Made by a program: the position numbers and the translations under genes. A stretch of 64,000 nucleotides of DNA from Pseudocercospora fijiensis CIRAD86 (lineage: Eukaryota > Ascomycota > Dothideomycetes > Mycosphaerellales > Mycosphaerellaceae): the NCBI RefSeq assembly GCF_000340215.1, contig NW_006921537.1, positions 2,507,011-2,571,010 of the forward strand. The letters run 5' to 3'. The notes under the pieces are model-generated. The model was not told the DNA's origin. It saw nothing but the letters and a program-made list of their open reading frames with translations, and searched no databases. Below, in pieces: positions 1 through 12,763 of this stretch (position 1 is the first letter of the stretch; every line of letters begins with the position of its first letter).

Positions 1-896
1 ATAGGCGGTTGCGGCGGAGGTTGTAGATAAAGCTATAAGCCGACTAGTTGCGCTTAGTAGCGCTAGTTGTTAGACAAATAGACAGTACTAGTATATATAC
101 CTCTACGAGCTCCGGATAGTCGTCTTTAATAAGGTTATGCTACTATTATAACGAGGTTATATTCTTTGCCGTATGCTATACGATATTGTTGCTAAACAAG
201 CCGCTACGGTTGCGGAGGGTGTAGAGATTAGTAAGCAACAAGGCCGCTCTGTCTTCAATCTCGGAGGTAGACTTAGTTATATGCTCGAAGCTAGGTCGCT
301 TACTATTACGGCTTTATAGAGTGCAGTATTCTTTAAGGTATTTAGCGAGACCGTAGACCTTATCGTTGCCGACGAGAATAGCCTATTTATCGGGATCTTA
401 TCGTTCTTTAGCGTCTGCGAGGTATACTATAAGTATAAGGTAGTAGTATAGCTCTTTGTATCGAATACTAATTATCTCGGTAATAGTATTTATTAGAATA
501 AAGTTATTAATAAAGGACTGATTCTAAAGCTACTTATAGTTAGAATATACGTGCGAGAGTAAAGGTCGGTCTATCTCGAGTGTAATAGTAACCTTAAGGA
601 AGGGCTCTATTAGTTTAATATACCTATATAGTAAGTTAGAGTTAGCAACGGCTTTACGAAGTACTATAGATTGCTATATACTCGTCTAAGCGCTTCTAGA
701 AGCTATTGTTCTCGATAATATAGCAGATATAGTCCTAAGCGCTACGCTACTTACTACTTAAGCCTTCGAGAAGGAGGTATTCTTGTATACGAAGTTCTTG
801 TATCTAGAAGCGGTTCTCGAATACTACCTAAGCACAGTATAGCCTGCCTTGCTAGCGGGTGTTTCTAGGGCTCTAAAAACGCCGTACCTTGCTATT
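1..896 (-). pseudogene. hAT transposase, C-terminal half (element C), RIP-mutated
   Basis: Reading the minus strand from 896 down to 1 gives a mostly open frame that continues the frame ending at 14915 once the Gypsy insertion 897-14914 and one TSD copy are removed. It begins with a hAT-like region in which the conserved 'RWYSR' has become R-stop-YSR. A block with LIEPFLKVT and EIDRPLLSHVY follows, then a PELVEVY...LALL...ALSTTSAA stretch resembling the hAT dimerisation region. The coding end lies left of the window. Stops are TAG/TAA at former Gln/Trp codons, as expected from RIP. hAT assignment rests on motif order and is fairly secure; the subfamily is not resolved. Confidence 0.72.
892..896. 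repeat. Target-site duplication of Gypsy A1 (CTATT, left)
   Basis: CTATT at 892-896 is repeated at 14915-14919, directly outside the two LTRs. Joining the flanks across it restores the hAT frame. Confidence 0.9.
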
Positions 897-1093
897 TATA
901 AGAAGGGTTATATTAGCAGGTAGATAGGGTAGTAGTGAATTAGTATAGTATTCGATAAGGATCTAGGAGGAGAGGGAGGAAGGTAGGAGAGTTGGCCTAA
1001 CGCTAAGCGCCAAGCCCTACCTAAGGTATCGAGACCCTAGCTTCACTCGGCCTAGTTACATGCTAATTACGTATAGCCTCTTTAGCCCTAACA
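897..1093 (-). repeat. 3' LTR of Gypsy A1 (197 bp)
   Basis: In element orientation the LTR runs from TGTTAGGGCTAAAG to CCCTTCTTACA, here with RIP changes. It matches 14718-14914 over its whole length and has the same length. Confidence 0.92.
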
Positions 1094-2332
1094 TACGCTT
1101 CCCTTCTAAAGGCCGCGCCCTCGTAGCCTACCTATGTTCCAATCCCGACCTCTATTGCCGCTAACTTAGCAAGTCTAATAAGCTGCTTAGCCGCGCTAAA
1201 TTAAACACTTAACTACCTAATTATGTAACTATGTCAAACCTTACCTCTAAATAACACAATATATAACTCTAACTGCGCTATCTCTATATATAATAAGCTA
1301 TAAAGTGATATATATCTATAAGAATTAAGGGCCTTCGACTAATTATAATACGAGCGCGTCTTCCCTACTACAATAGGTAGACGTACGAGGTATTGTAGCC
1401 CTGCCTCCGTTCTAAGTAATGTCGTATCGAGTTCTTTGCGTCTACTCTTAAAAGACCTAGCAATGTCCGCTTCCGAGGGTTGTCCGCTTCTAAGGGTTTG
1501 TCCGTTCCGAGGGTTGCTCTTATTGTTACGAGAGCTATTATTTACTATCGTAGTTTTACTAGCCCTAATTAGTTAGGTTTGGCAGCCTTTAAGTGTTAAC
1601 TAATTATATCTTTTCAAAAAACTTAGTTCTTCTAGTTTCTATAGGTAAAGGCTATTATAAGTATAGTAGTAGAGGTTCGCCTCGCTTAAAGGGTTAGATA
1701 GATCGAGGAGTAACCTATTATCCGCAAGATCGACCCCGGCTAGCTTAGCTCTATAGTTTTGCCCTTAGTTAGTCTATTAGTCGCTCAATCTTTTAGGCGG
1801 CTTAAAGTTTTAACTTAGCCTCAAAGTTTTAATTAAAGTTTTGATTAAGGTGCCTTAGGCTCGTAGTACAGGTAAGGTTGTGTCTACAGGCTTAGTAACA
1901 ATAGTAAGTAATATCGACAATAGCGGCGCTAGTCGTCTTAGCGCTAACTTTACCTTGCTTCTAATTTCCTTCTTTAACTAATAACAACTCGGCAACACTG
2001 TTACTAATATAGGCGCGCGCCGTTTCTTCTAACACACCGCCGGCACTATCCGCTACGCGTACGCCTTCGCCGATCGCTTAGGCCTCGAGGCCTCGTTAGA
2101 AGAAAGGAACAAAAGGGGGACTTAAATACTAAGAGGAGGGCCTTATTACGTACGCTAGTAAAGGGGTGGATCCCTTAAAAGAGTAGGCGATTAGTTAACA
2201 GTTATAGCGCGTTTGTTAATGCTTAGTGCGCGTCTACTATAGTAGTATAGTCTTATTGTCCTAGTTTGTCGGCCTCTAATTAGTTAGCTAATAGCACCCC
2301 GGGGGTGCTATTAATCCTAAGCCTTAGTAACA
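1094..2332. other. 3' non-coding region of Gypsy A1
   Basis: About 1.2 kb between the pol stop codon and the 3' LTR. The same segment occurs in A2 (34449-35713) and A3 (56570-57837). It is unusually long for a Gypsy 3' end. I see no supported coding frame, only mixed RIP-altered sequence and a hairpin close to the pol stop. Confidence 0.7.
2290..2312. terminator. Perfect hairpin just downstream of Gypsy A1 pol
   Basis: AATAGCACCCC - G - GGGGTGCTATT forms an 11-bp perfect inverted repeat about 20 bp beyond the pol stop on the transcribed (minus) strand. Degraded versions sit at the equivalent place in A2 (about 35650) and A3 (about 56600). It could be an RNA structure at the 3' end of the coding region; the function is inferred only. 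Confidence 0.45.
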
Positions 2333-5300
2333 TTACGAGCTTTTAGCCTTCTTCTTGTTCTTTACACTAGTCTAATACTCATCTAACAACTCAGTTATGT
2401 CTTTAAAAGAGGCTTTAGCTTCCTACGAGTCCTATTTAGGTAAATAGCCTTGCTATCTTAGCAGGTACTCCTTCTTGCCTTTCCTAGTCCGGTACTGCAG
2501 GATACGTTCTATAGACTATAGCTCGTTACCGTCGGCTAGTATTTCTTTATGTTTAGTAGGGGCTTCTTTATTAGGGTCTCCGCGGTAGTGGTATAGTTTA
2601 AGGAGGGAGATATAGAAGGTATTATAGATAGTATAGTATAGTAGGAGCTATAACTAATAGGCCTAGCTATTGCCCTTCGGTTCTCGGATTCGGAATAGGC
2701 TAATGTATCTTAGTGCGAGCTTGGGCCTTGTTTTGCTATTAGGAGATAGGTGTTTACGGATGCGGAGATTCTTTGTACTAAGTATAACTATATTACCTTG
2801 TTTAAAGGTTATTAGCGTATAGTGCTTGTCGTAGTAGGTCTTTTAGTACTCTTAAGCCTTTGTTAACTTCTCAGCTATCTTAGCATAGATTTCTCGCATC
2901 TTCTAAACCCTCTTAATAGCCGCTAGTGTTTCGGGTACTTAACGCGCTTCCCTTTCCTTACGCTCGGCCTCGAGCGAGGTAAATAGATCTTATAGTAAGG
3001 CAGCGTTCTAGCCTATTATAGCAAAATAAGGGGAGACCTTAGTAGATGAGTAGACACTGTTATTATATACGAATTTAGCTAGTTATAGGAGGTTGACCTA
3101 GTCCTCGGGGTTCTTATTAATATAACTGCGCAGGTACTGCTATAGGGTAGCATTCTGCCTCTCTATTTGACCGTTAGTCTATAGATAGAAGGCTATCGAT
3201 AGCCGATGCTTTAGTCTTAGCTATAGGTATATTTCGCTCTAATAGTACGATGTAAATGTCGAGCCTCTATCGGAGACTATCCCCTTAGGGGTTCCCTAAT
3301 AGGTATAGAAGATGTTAGTCTATAGCGCCTCTACTATATTAATAGCAGTCCAATCCTTACGCGCCGGGATATATCGAGCGCCCTTAGTAAATCGATCTAC
3401 TATAACAAGGATAGCATTATATACTTCCCCCCTACGCTTAGTAGGCGGAAGTCCTATAATAAAGTCTATTATAAGCTCTATAAATAGCTTCTTTAGAATA
3501 GGGAGTAAAGACAACTCGCCGAATAGTAAGTGCTTCGGCGCTTTAACTCGTTAATATACGGTATACGTGTTTACGTAGTCCTTTATGTCCCGCTTACTAT
3601 TTAGCTAGTAGTATATACGCGATAGTAGCTCGTGCGACCTCTCTATACTATAGTAACCGGCAAGCTTACTATTATAGTGTCGCTTGAGAAGTTCTTGTCG
3701 GATCGAATGTTTAGCGGGGACATAGTATCTGCCCTTAAACTTTAAATAACCTTTGTTATCGATCGACTAATTGTTACTCTTGCTAGATCGAGTCTTTCGC
3801 CTACTTACAAGCTTGTCGATACGTTTAGTAGCAAAGGCGTCCCTCTACTAAGCCCGTAACAGCTTATCTATAAACGATTGACTATCCCTATTTGTAAGGT
3901 TATTTAATAGCACCCTCGCTATTAAACGAGGTACGTATTATATGCATCTAATAGCACTAGCAGCCGGATTAACTGCATTAGTGCTTTAATCGCTATTACT
4001 ATATATAGCGATATCGACTAGGGAGTTATTATAACTTCTCCTATCTATATCCTTAGCTCTTACCTTAATACGCACTATTAATATAGCAAGAGCATTAATA
4101 TACTTTAAGCCGTCGCGGAGTCCGGTAAGCCGCTTATCCTACGCGTGCTTATTAACAATACGGGCTATAGCAATCTTATACTATAGGGTTGGAAACAATA
4201 AATTAATAGATTACTAAGTCCCGCTGTCGTAATTAGGTCGCCTCGATAGGCTATTAGTAGGGTTGCTTACGCCTAGCCGATATAATATATTAAAATCAAA
4301 CCTAGCGAGGTAGACGGCCTATCTAGCCTATCGACCTATAACCCTAGTAACCTTCGTGATTCTACGGAGGTTGTTATAGTCTATATAGACCTGTATTGTA
4401 TATTAAGCCCTATCGAGGTAGTGCCTCTAATACTTGAAGGCCTCGACAATAGCTAAGAGCTCTTGCTCGTAGGTCTTATAGCGGCGCTTAGCGTTAATTA
4501 TCTTCCTCGAGAAGAAGGCAATCGGGTGCTAATAATAGTTATTATCTAATTGCTAGGACATAATAGCCGATATAGCGAACTATAAAGCGTTAGTCTCAAT
4601 TCGGATCTGCTTATTTAGTACGAAATAGTATAATAAGGGGACTTTAGTAAATCGCTTCTTTAAACCGTTAAAAGCGGCTTATGCTCTATTAGTCTATTTA
4701 AACTCTCTAGTTAGGTTAGCCTTAGTTTTAGTAAGCTTAGTTAGGGGCATTATATGCCGTAAATAGCCCTTAATAAAGCGACGATAGAAATTAGCGAAGC
4801 CGAGGAATAATTGAAGCTCCTTAATACTAGTAGGCGTTAGCTACTTAGTAATAGTCTTAATCCGGTTAGGATCAGCCTTAATACCCTTAGTTAATACGAG
4901 GAAGCTAAGGAAGGACACCTCCTTAGTAGCGAAGGTGCATTTAGAAGGCTTGCAATACAGTCTATAGGCCCGTAGGCGGTCGAGTACCTTGCGTACTATA
5001 GCCTAGTGCTCTGCAATATTAGGCGAATAGGTGTAGACTAGGATGTTATCTAGGTAAACTATATAGAGGTAATCTAATAGGCCCGAAAGGGCCCGATTGA
5101 TATAGGACTAGAATGTAGCAGGGGCATTAGCTAGCCTAAATAGCATAACTAAGTACTCGAAATAGCTATAACGAGTGCAAAAGGCCGTCTTCTATTTATC
5201 GCCCTTGCGAATACGGATACGATAGTACGCATCCTTAATGTCTAGTATAGTATAGAAGTAAGCCCTAGAAAGGCGATCGAGGGTCTTATTAATAAGCGGA

Positions 5301-6860
5301 AGTAGATAGCGGTCTTTAATAGTAACAGCATTAAGTCTACGGTAATCGACGTATAAACGCAGGCTACTATCCTTCTTTAGAACAAACAGGATGGGTATAC
5401 TAGTAGGGCTGTTACTATACCGAATACGGCTATTAGCTAGGTTTTCCTCTAGGTACTTACGTAGTATAGCAAGCTCTCGTTTACTAAGGTTATAGAGGGG
5501 GCTAAAAGGAACCTCTTTGCCCTCTATAATATTAATCTTATAATCCGTCTCTTTAAATATAGGCAATGTCGATGCTAGGTAGTGTTTAAATACATTAATA
5601 TAGGTCTCTCGGATAGGCTCTAGTATACGAGCAAGCTAATTAGGATCTATGCTATTAGGGGGTACAGGCTTATTATTATTACCGAGCAGGTCGACCGTCG
5701 GATTAGCTAGGGTTAGGTTACTAATAAATAGGACCCTAATATTATTAGGGTACTCGCTAATATCGATGTGTTTAATGTCCTCTTTCCGAGCGATTCTAAA
5801 TCGCTACTATTAAAGGCCTAGGTCTATAACTATAGCGTAGTACTTAAGAACAGGGTTGCTAATAATAATATCGGAGGGGAGGCTATCTATATCTACCGCG
5901 TAGGCAGTAAAGTTTAGTAGGCGCTTATTGCTAAGGTCGTCCTTTAGGGCTATATAGATATAGTAGGCTCTATAGGTTAAGTGCCGAGCGTTATTAAACT
6001 AAGCAAGGGTTAGCAGGTTAGTCCTAGGCAGTTGTCGAAGGTCTAATTACTTAGCTAGGCGATAGCTAATAAGGGCGCTAACTAAATTTCCTAGATCTAG
6101 TATAACCTTAGTCTTATAGTTAGTTCTATACGTGTCCGATACAAGACAGGTACGTATAATAGCTAGCACAATGTCGATAGTCTTACGCCGTACAAGGCTA
6201 ACAGTTAGTGCAGCGCTTATTCTTTTTTCGAAGGTTAGCCTATAGGGGTAGCGTTAGCTACTAAAAGGTACTTTCGGTGCTTAGCGGCAGCACGGTCGAT
6301 TCGGGCCTAGTCCTTAGGTTTGTCGCATTGGCCTAGTAGATAGCTAGTGCTATTACAATTAAAGCACTTTAGTCCGGTTAGGGGATTGCTATAGCTATTA
6401 CCGCTGTTATTAGCCGAGCGATTAGTACTATAGGGATACGAGCCCCTTCTACGGCCCCTATCGCAGCCTCCTCTATATAGCCGCCGGCTACGGCTTCTTC
6501 TACGATCGTTACTGTTCCTATTGTTAGCATTGTTGTCTTAGTAGGAACCTTAGTTTCCTCCGCGGCTACGGTTGCTCCGGTTGCTAGCAGGTCGGATCCT
6601 TAATTCTAGTCGTTACTAGAGCTAGACAGCTCGTTTAGCTGTTTCTACCTCGACTATAAATTGAATGCGTATTAGGTTAGTCTATTTAAACATACGGCGG
6701 CGGTCTAATTTAAGGACTAATTCCTATCGCAATTCAGGGCGTATTTCGGAAATCTAGATAGAGTCGGTCTTAGCTAGCAGATCGTCCTCGAGGGTCTTTA
6801 AATAGGCCTTAAATAAGCGAGCCGATTGATTAGTCTTTTATTTAGCTCGAAGGTATTAGT
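2333..6860 (-). pseudogene. Gypsy A1 gag C-terminus and pol (PR-RT-RH-IN-chromodomain), RIP-mutated
   Basis: Reading leftwards: a CCHC knuckle at 6324-6366 (CFNC...Y...C, the His now Tyr); a retropepsin-like site with DLG rather than DTG/DSG near 6080-6110; RT at about 5570-4700 with VDYRRLNAV and the catalytic YLDD now YLDN (near 5050); RNase H; integrase with IIDFIIGLPPTKRRG and VDRFTKGARYIPA at about 3514-3320; and a chromodomain at about 2500-2345 before the TAA at 2333-2335. Longest uninterrupted pieces are 5192-5566 (RT) and 3320-3514 (IN). Gag is cut at 6860 by element B and resumes at 13764. It reverse-transcribed and integrated the element, probably with chromodomain-guided targeting; it is now broken by many TAG/TAA codons. 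Confidence 0.9.
6856..6860. repeat. Target-site duplication of Gypsy B (TTAGT, left)
   Basis: TTAGT at 6856-6860 is repeated at 13759-13763. The flanking gag sequence of A1 joins across it and matches the uninterrupted copy A2 near 61.8 kb. Confidence 0.93.
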
Positions 6861-7206
6861 TGTTACGGATCTAATTGGTCAGAGTCCTTATATGATCTTA
6901 GAGCGACGCTAAGACTAGTAGGCTGAGCTGTCGCTCTATCTTACTAGGAGCGATAGGAGCGGTCGAGAGCGACAGCGTCGCTTACGTCGCTTACGACTAC
7001 AGACAAGATGTCTCCTTTGTATTTAGGAACGCCGGAATGCCCTTATAGCTCGAGGCGTTCAACTTATGTTACCTACTTACTGATTAGAATTACCTTTGTA
7101 CCAATTATTCTGTCTCTGCCTCCCGCTTATATTAGCCTCTCTAAAGAAGCCTCGGCTTGCACGTAATAAGAAGTCACCTAACGATCTGTCGCGAGTAACC
7201 GTAACA
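6861..7206 (+). repeat. 5' LTR of Gypsy B (346 bp)
   Basis: Begins TGTTACGG and ends CCGTAACA, giving an 8-bp terminal inverted repeat. It matches 13413-13758 end to end without indels. Confidence 0.95.
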
Positions 7207-7349
7207 CTTTGAACGCCCTTAGGATAAGTGCCTTATTATAAGTCGGAAGGGGAACTCCCGCCCCTAGCGAGACAGGCAGTACTCGACGTACTACCTCTAG
7301 TACTAGCAATGCACTCGGAACCTATACCGGAAACGATTCTCTCAAGATC

Positions 7350-8155
7350 GGAAAGCTAGACTTTTATTACGGCGACTGAGACAAATTCGATACCTAGGTT
7401 AGCTAGATAGATATATATTTCATATTCAACTAGGTTTAAGATAACTTAAAGCTAGTCTTCGCAACGACGTTTATACGAGGCAGGGCTTAGTATTAGGTTA
7501 AACTATTTCTTAGGACCTATCTAGATAGCAACGGGACCGACAATTCGGATAGAATCTTCGCAAGCTACGAAAATCTCAAGCGTACGATAAAGAAGGTCTT
7601 TAGATCTTCTAACGAAGTTGCTACCGCAGTTAGGGTTATCTAACATTTGACTTAGAAGGGGTTATATGCCGATTACGCCGCCAAATTTTAGGAATACGCC
7701 TAACTTACGGATTAGGACGACGAAGCTCTTATAACAATGTATCGGCGAGGTCTTAAGGACAACGTTAAAGACGAGCTTATACGCGACGGTAGAAAAATGG
7801 ATAATATAGGAACATTAGTTAAGGTTACGATCGATCTCGACGATAGGCTCTACGAACGAGCTTTAGAACGACGTTACGATTCTAAGACTTCTAGAAAAGC
7901 TAGTTATACTCCTAGATACGATAATAGACGAAACCACGGTACCTACGATAAACCAAAAGGGAACAACTACTACGGTACGCAACCAATAGAGCTAGACGCT
8001 ACCTAGAAGGGTCGAGCAATTAAAGGAAGAAAAGGCAAGAGTTCGCCTAAGAAAGTAGGAAGATTGACTTGCTATACGTATAGCAAGGAAGGCTACATAG
8101 TACGGAACTGCCGCGGCAAGAATATAGTACGACGCGAACAGTTTAATATAATATA
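7350..8155 (+). pseudogene. Gypsy B gag, RIP-mutated
   Basis: Frame with typical retrotransposon Gag features: an alpha-helical capsid segment containing YRRGLKDNVKDELIR (7737 onward), then a basic linker and one CCHC knuckle near 8064-8117. The knuckle now reads CYTYSKEGYIVRNC, so its second Cys and its His have both become Tyr through TGT/CAC to TAT/TAC changes. The stretch 7737-8006 is still open for 89 codons; the remainder has RIP stops. The exact start is lost. It would have packaged the element RNA. I did not recognise a primer-binding site after the LTR. Confidence 0.85.
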
Positions 8156-11100
8156 ACGAAAGGACTCGGGCAGAGAAGGCTACCGAATAGTAGTAGAGCT
8201 ATACTCTATTAATAACGCGCCGAGGACCTACGCAGAGGTCGTAAAGGAAGAGCTACGATAAATCTATATAATAGCACGACGACAAGAACCCGTATATAGA
8301 GCCCTTTACTAGAGATTCTATTACGACGACTAATACCAAATTCATTATTCTGCTAAAGTAGAAGCAGGATTTTTCCCTTAGATTAGGCGACTCGTACGAG
8401 AAGATGCGAAATCCTAGTCAGAAGAAGAAACAATTAATGAATCTTACTTAGATACCGACGATAAAGAAAACCGAGATCCGGAAGCTTCATTCCCTCCCGG
8501 GGAGGAGTTAGGAGCTATCCTAGAAGTACCGGAGTCCCCTTAGCAAGAGGAGGAACAGTAAGAAGATTCAGAAGGAAGTCTAGATACCGAGGAAGAAACT
8601 ACGAATAAAGAAAGTAAAGACGAATTCGGGATTAACGACGATACGATCCTTACGTTTACAATAGATGCACCTATAGCAGCACGAACAATCGCCTTACATC
8701 TAGTACGCAAATACGAGGAAATGTTTCTAAAGGTTAACGGATAACGGAAGGTCGATCCTATCCAATTTAATTATTTCTAGATAAGCTTACGGGCAAAATT
8801 CTAGAATCACCCCCGGATACCTATAGACTATGCGTACTATAACTTCATTACGGAGCGAGTACCGATGGGAAGCACAATTACGCCCTACGGATACGTCCTA
8901 CCCGACGAAAGGACGATTATTACTTAAGATATACGTTAGACGGTCTAGCGATTAAATTAGTAATACCGAAAGGCTATAGTAGCGCAGGGACAAGATGTAT
9001 GCAACGATACCCTCGAGGAAAAATTATATGCCGAAGAAGCACGAACGGCAGGACTACGGATCCGTAACTAGTTAGAATAACGTTAGGCTACTAATCAGTC
9101 GGGAAACGGACTAACTCTCTAGATTAGAGCGTTCTAAGAGAGTTCCTTAATACCGAAAGCGCTTAAGCATTAACAGTAGTCTTCCGTACAAAAGTTATCG
9201 TTAACGGGCACCCGACGAGTGCATTAATAGATTCCGGAGCGAGCGGGAACTTTGCCTCCGAATCATTCGTTAAAGGCCGAGGGATCGCAACCCGAAGCAG
9301 AAGAGAAGGAGCGTATAAACTTATAGTAGTAGATAGGTTACCGCTACCTAGCGTAGAACGAGAAACGATACCGTTACTACTAGCTATCTAATAGCACTAC
9401 GAGGAGATTGTCTTAGATGTTACTAATATAGCTAGTTATAATATTGTATTAGGCATACCTTAGTTAAGAAAGTATAACCTAGTCGTAGACTAGAGAAAAG
9501 GAGTACTTACATTTAAGGAATGCGACTATATAATCGGCATTCAACCTATATAGCGGCAGCGTTCGTAGGTAGATAAGATTGACAAACGTAGGGCGATTCG
9601 TAAGACGTTTACGTCGACAGGAATTACGGAGAACCGTATTCAACCCGGATCGACACTACCGTTAAGTTAGGAGGGTTACAATAATAATCACGGGAAGGAT
9701 AGAAGTTATACGCTATCGAAGAATGAAGCTAGAATCTCGGACCTAGACATTCCTAAAGAGTATACTAAGTGGAAGCGACTCTTTAAAGAGGAGAGAGGCA
9801 AGGCAGCCTTACCTAAACACCAACTATAGGATTATAAAATACACTTACAGCCTAGGAAAGAGCCTCTATAGGGACCCTTATACGCAATGTCTAAGAAAGA
9901 GCTTAAAACCCTAGACAAGTAGCTAAAAGAGAAATTAGAAAAAGGCTGGATACGGAAGTCGACATCCTCGGCAGCCTTACTAGTAATGTTCGTTCCGAAA
10001 GCCGGATTAGACGAAGGACGGCTAGTAGTCGATTTTAGACGACTTAACGACATCACAATTAAGAATCGGTACCTACTACCGAATATCGAAGAAATGCAAG
10101 ACCGATTAACTAGATTAGACTAGTATACGAAGATTAACCTACGCGATGCGTTTTACGCAATACGTATAGCAGCTAGATACGAATGGATAACAGCATTCCG
10201 AATAAGATATAGGCTTTACGAATTCTTGGTTATGCCTATAGGACTTATAAATGCCCTAGCGTTATGTTAAGACCTTGTAAACGAAGTCCTCCGAGACCTT
10301 CTAGATATATGCGTTATCGCATATATAGACGATATCTTAGTCTATACTAAAGGAGCTCTCGCGGACTATATACGAATAGTGCAGGACGTCTTTGAACGAT
10401 TTACTCAAGTAGGATTTAAGACTATACCTAAGAAATGCGAATTCTATAAGAAGGAAGTTAAATTCTTAGGATTTATTATTAGCACTATAGGAATCAGGAT
10501 CGATCTAGAAAAAACTAAGTCAATATAGGAATAGCTAACGCCTATATACGTTAAAGACGTACAATCATTCCTAGGATTAGCTAACTATAACAGGAAATTC
10601 ATCGAGGGCTATTCTAAGACAGCGGCACCCCTTACGGAGCTTATAAAGAAAGACAAGAAATGGAACTAGAGCACGAAGGAAGACGAAGCGTTTAGGCAGC
10701 TAAAGAAGCAATGCGTTTCTGCGCTAACGCTACGATTATTCGATAGGAGTAAGGCGGTCTAGATAGAAACAGACGCGTCGGATAGGGCTATAGGAGCATA
10801 CCTTACATAGGAGCATAACGGGAAACGACACCCGGTAGCCTATTACTCGAGAAAGATGTTACCCGCGGAATAGAACTACGACATCTATAATAAGGAGCTA
10901 CTTACAATAGTTGTATTACTGTAACACTAGCGAGTATACGCGGAAGGAGCACTAAGTCTTACGATTCTTTCTAATTATAAGAATCTGACTTACTTCACTA
11001 CGACTAAAGTACTAACCCGAAGACAGGCCCGCTAGTCGGAACTACTAGGGCAGTACAAGTTCGAAATCCGCTATACCCTAGGACGCGAGAACGGACGAGC

Positions 11101-12559
11101 CGACGCACTAAGCCGCCGTAGCGACTATATAGAGGGTTACGAACTAGTATAGCAGCAGATATTAAAAGCAAACTAAGACGGAAGCCTTAGTGCTAACACA
11201 AAAGAATTCAACCATATTATACGAGTTCTTTAGGATATAGAAGAACAGTTCCTAATCGAACATAGGAAATACTAAGTACCTAAGGAACGAGTTACGGAGT
11301 GTATACGACAACACTACGACGGACTAGAAAATAGACACCCTAGAGTTTCAAAAACAATAGAACTAGTCAAGCGAAGCTTCGGATTCCCACATATACGACA
11401 ACGAGTTCTAGAATATATTAAGAAATGTCTACAATGTTAGCGTAACAAGGCTAATAGACACGCTAAATATAGACATATCCAATTTAGGACGCTACTAGAT
11501 AAACTATAGGACGAAGTTACAATAGACTTTATTACGAAGCTACCGAAGTCTAAGGATCCGGTTATAGGACATAGCTACGACATAATACTTATTATAGTCG
11601 ATAGGCTTACGAAATACGCACACTTCATTCCTGCTAACGAAGCAAGTACGGCAGAGCAACTCGGATACCTCGTACTAGATAGACTTGTACGATACTACGG
11701 ATTTCCAAAGACCTATATTACGGACAGAGACAAGCTCTTTACGTTAAACTACTAGAAGACGCTTACAGCGACGCTTAGAATTAAGTACAAGCTATCAACG
11801 GCATACTATCTATAGACAGACGGCTAAACGGAAGTTAAGAATCAGGCCTTAGAGGTATACTTACGGCACTACGTCAATTACGCATAAAACAATTGGGCAT
11901 CGCTATTACCTATAGTACAACTTGCACTAAATAACTAACAATCTAAGACTACGAAAGAGACACTATTCTTCGCTAATTTTAGGAAACATCCGTAGCTGTT
12001 CGGGGAACAGTATTTACAGTATCTATACGCGGATAAAGCGATAGTCGCTTTAGAAGACTTAAAGCAGGTATATAAGGAATTGTAAAGGGCAATTGCCGAG
12101 TCTTAAGAAAAGATTACGGGGCTATATAATGCTAAACGAAAAATGGCACCTTAGCTAAAGAAGGGGGATAAGGTCTACCTCCTAATAAAGAATCTAAAAA
12201 CCCGGAGATCGACTAAGAAACTAGACTACGTTAAAGTCGGGCCATTTTTGATTGATAAGCCTAAAGGACCAGTTAATTACCGACTTAAACTACCGGACGA
12301 CGCGAAAATCCACCTAGTATTCTATATCTCTATACTAGAACCTGCAGACGCCGAAACACCGTGTTAAGAAACATTTCACTTCTAACCTAAGGAAGAAAAC
12401 GAGTTTAAAGTCGAGGAAATCCTAGATTAGCAAGGTCAGAAATACCTTATCAAATAGAAAGGATACCCACATTTAGAAAACACCTAGGAACTAAAAGAAA
12501 ACCTGCAGAACTGTTAGCAGATAATCAAAAAATTTCAAAACCGAACAAAAAAGAAATAA
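8156..12559 (+). pseudogene. Gypsy B pol (PR-RT-RH-IN-chromodomain), RIP-mutated
   Basis: In order: a linker rich in Glu; an aspartic protease with ALIDSGASGNFA near 9220-9255; RT with VVDFRRLNDITIKNRYLLP near 10025-10080 and YIDDILVYTKG near 10320, so the catalytic YxDD is intact; RNase H with ETDASDRAIGAYL near 10770; the element-typical GRENGRADALSRR; integrase with the HHYDG...CLQC zinc-binding region and VTIDFITKLPKS near 11515; and a C-terminal chromodomain (FKVEEILD...YLIK-stop-KGYP, near 12405-12470). The stop is TAA 12557-12559. Homology runs for about 1,100 codons with many in-frame TAG/TAA. The protein would carry out proviral replication and integration. Confidence 0.93.
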
Positions 12560-12763
12560 CTAGTATAGGAATTGAACCTACGACCTCTTAGACCCTATCG
12601 ATTATAGCGCCTTAGAGTTCTTAACGACCTAGGGCAGTATAGCTCGAGGAGCGGGGACTCTAATAGCGTACCTAGCAACTATGTCTTTTGTAGCTAAGAA
12701 TTATACTACTAGACTAACTAGCTAGAAGATGAAATGGACAGGAAACATTAAAAATACATACCT

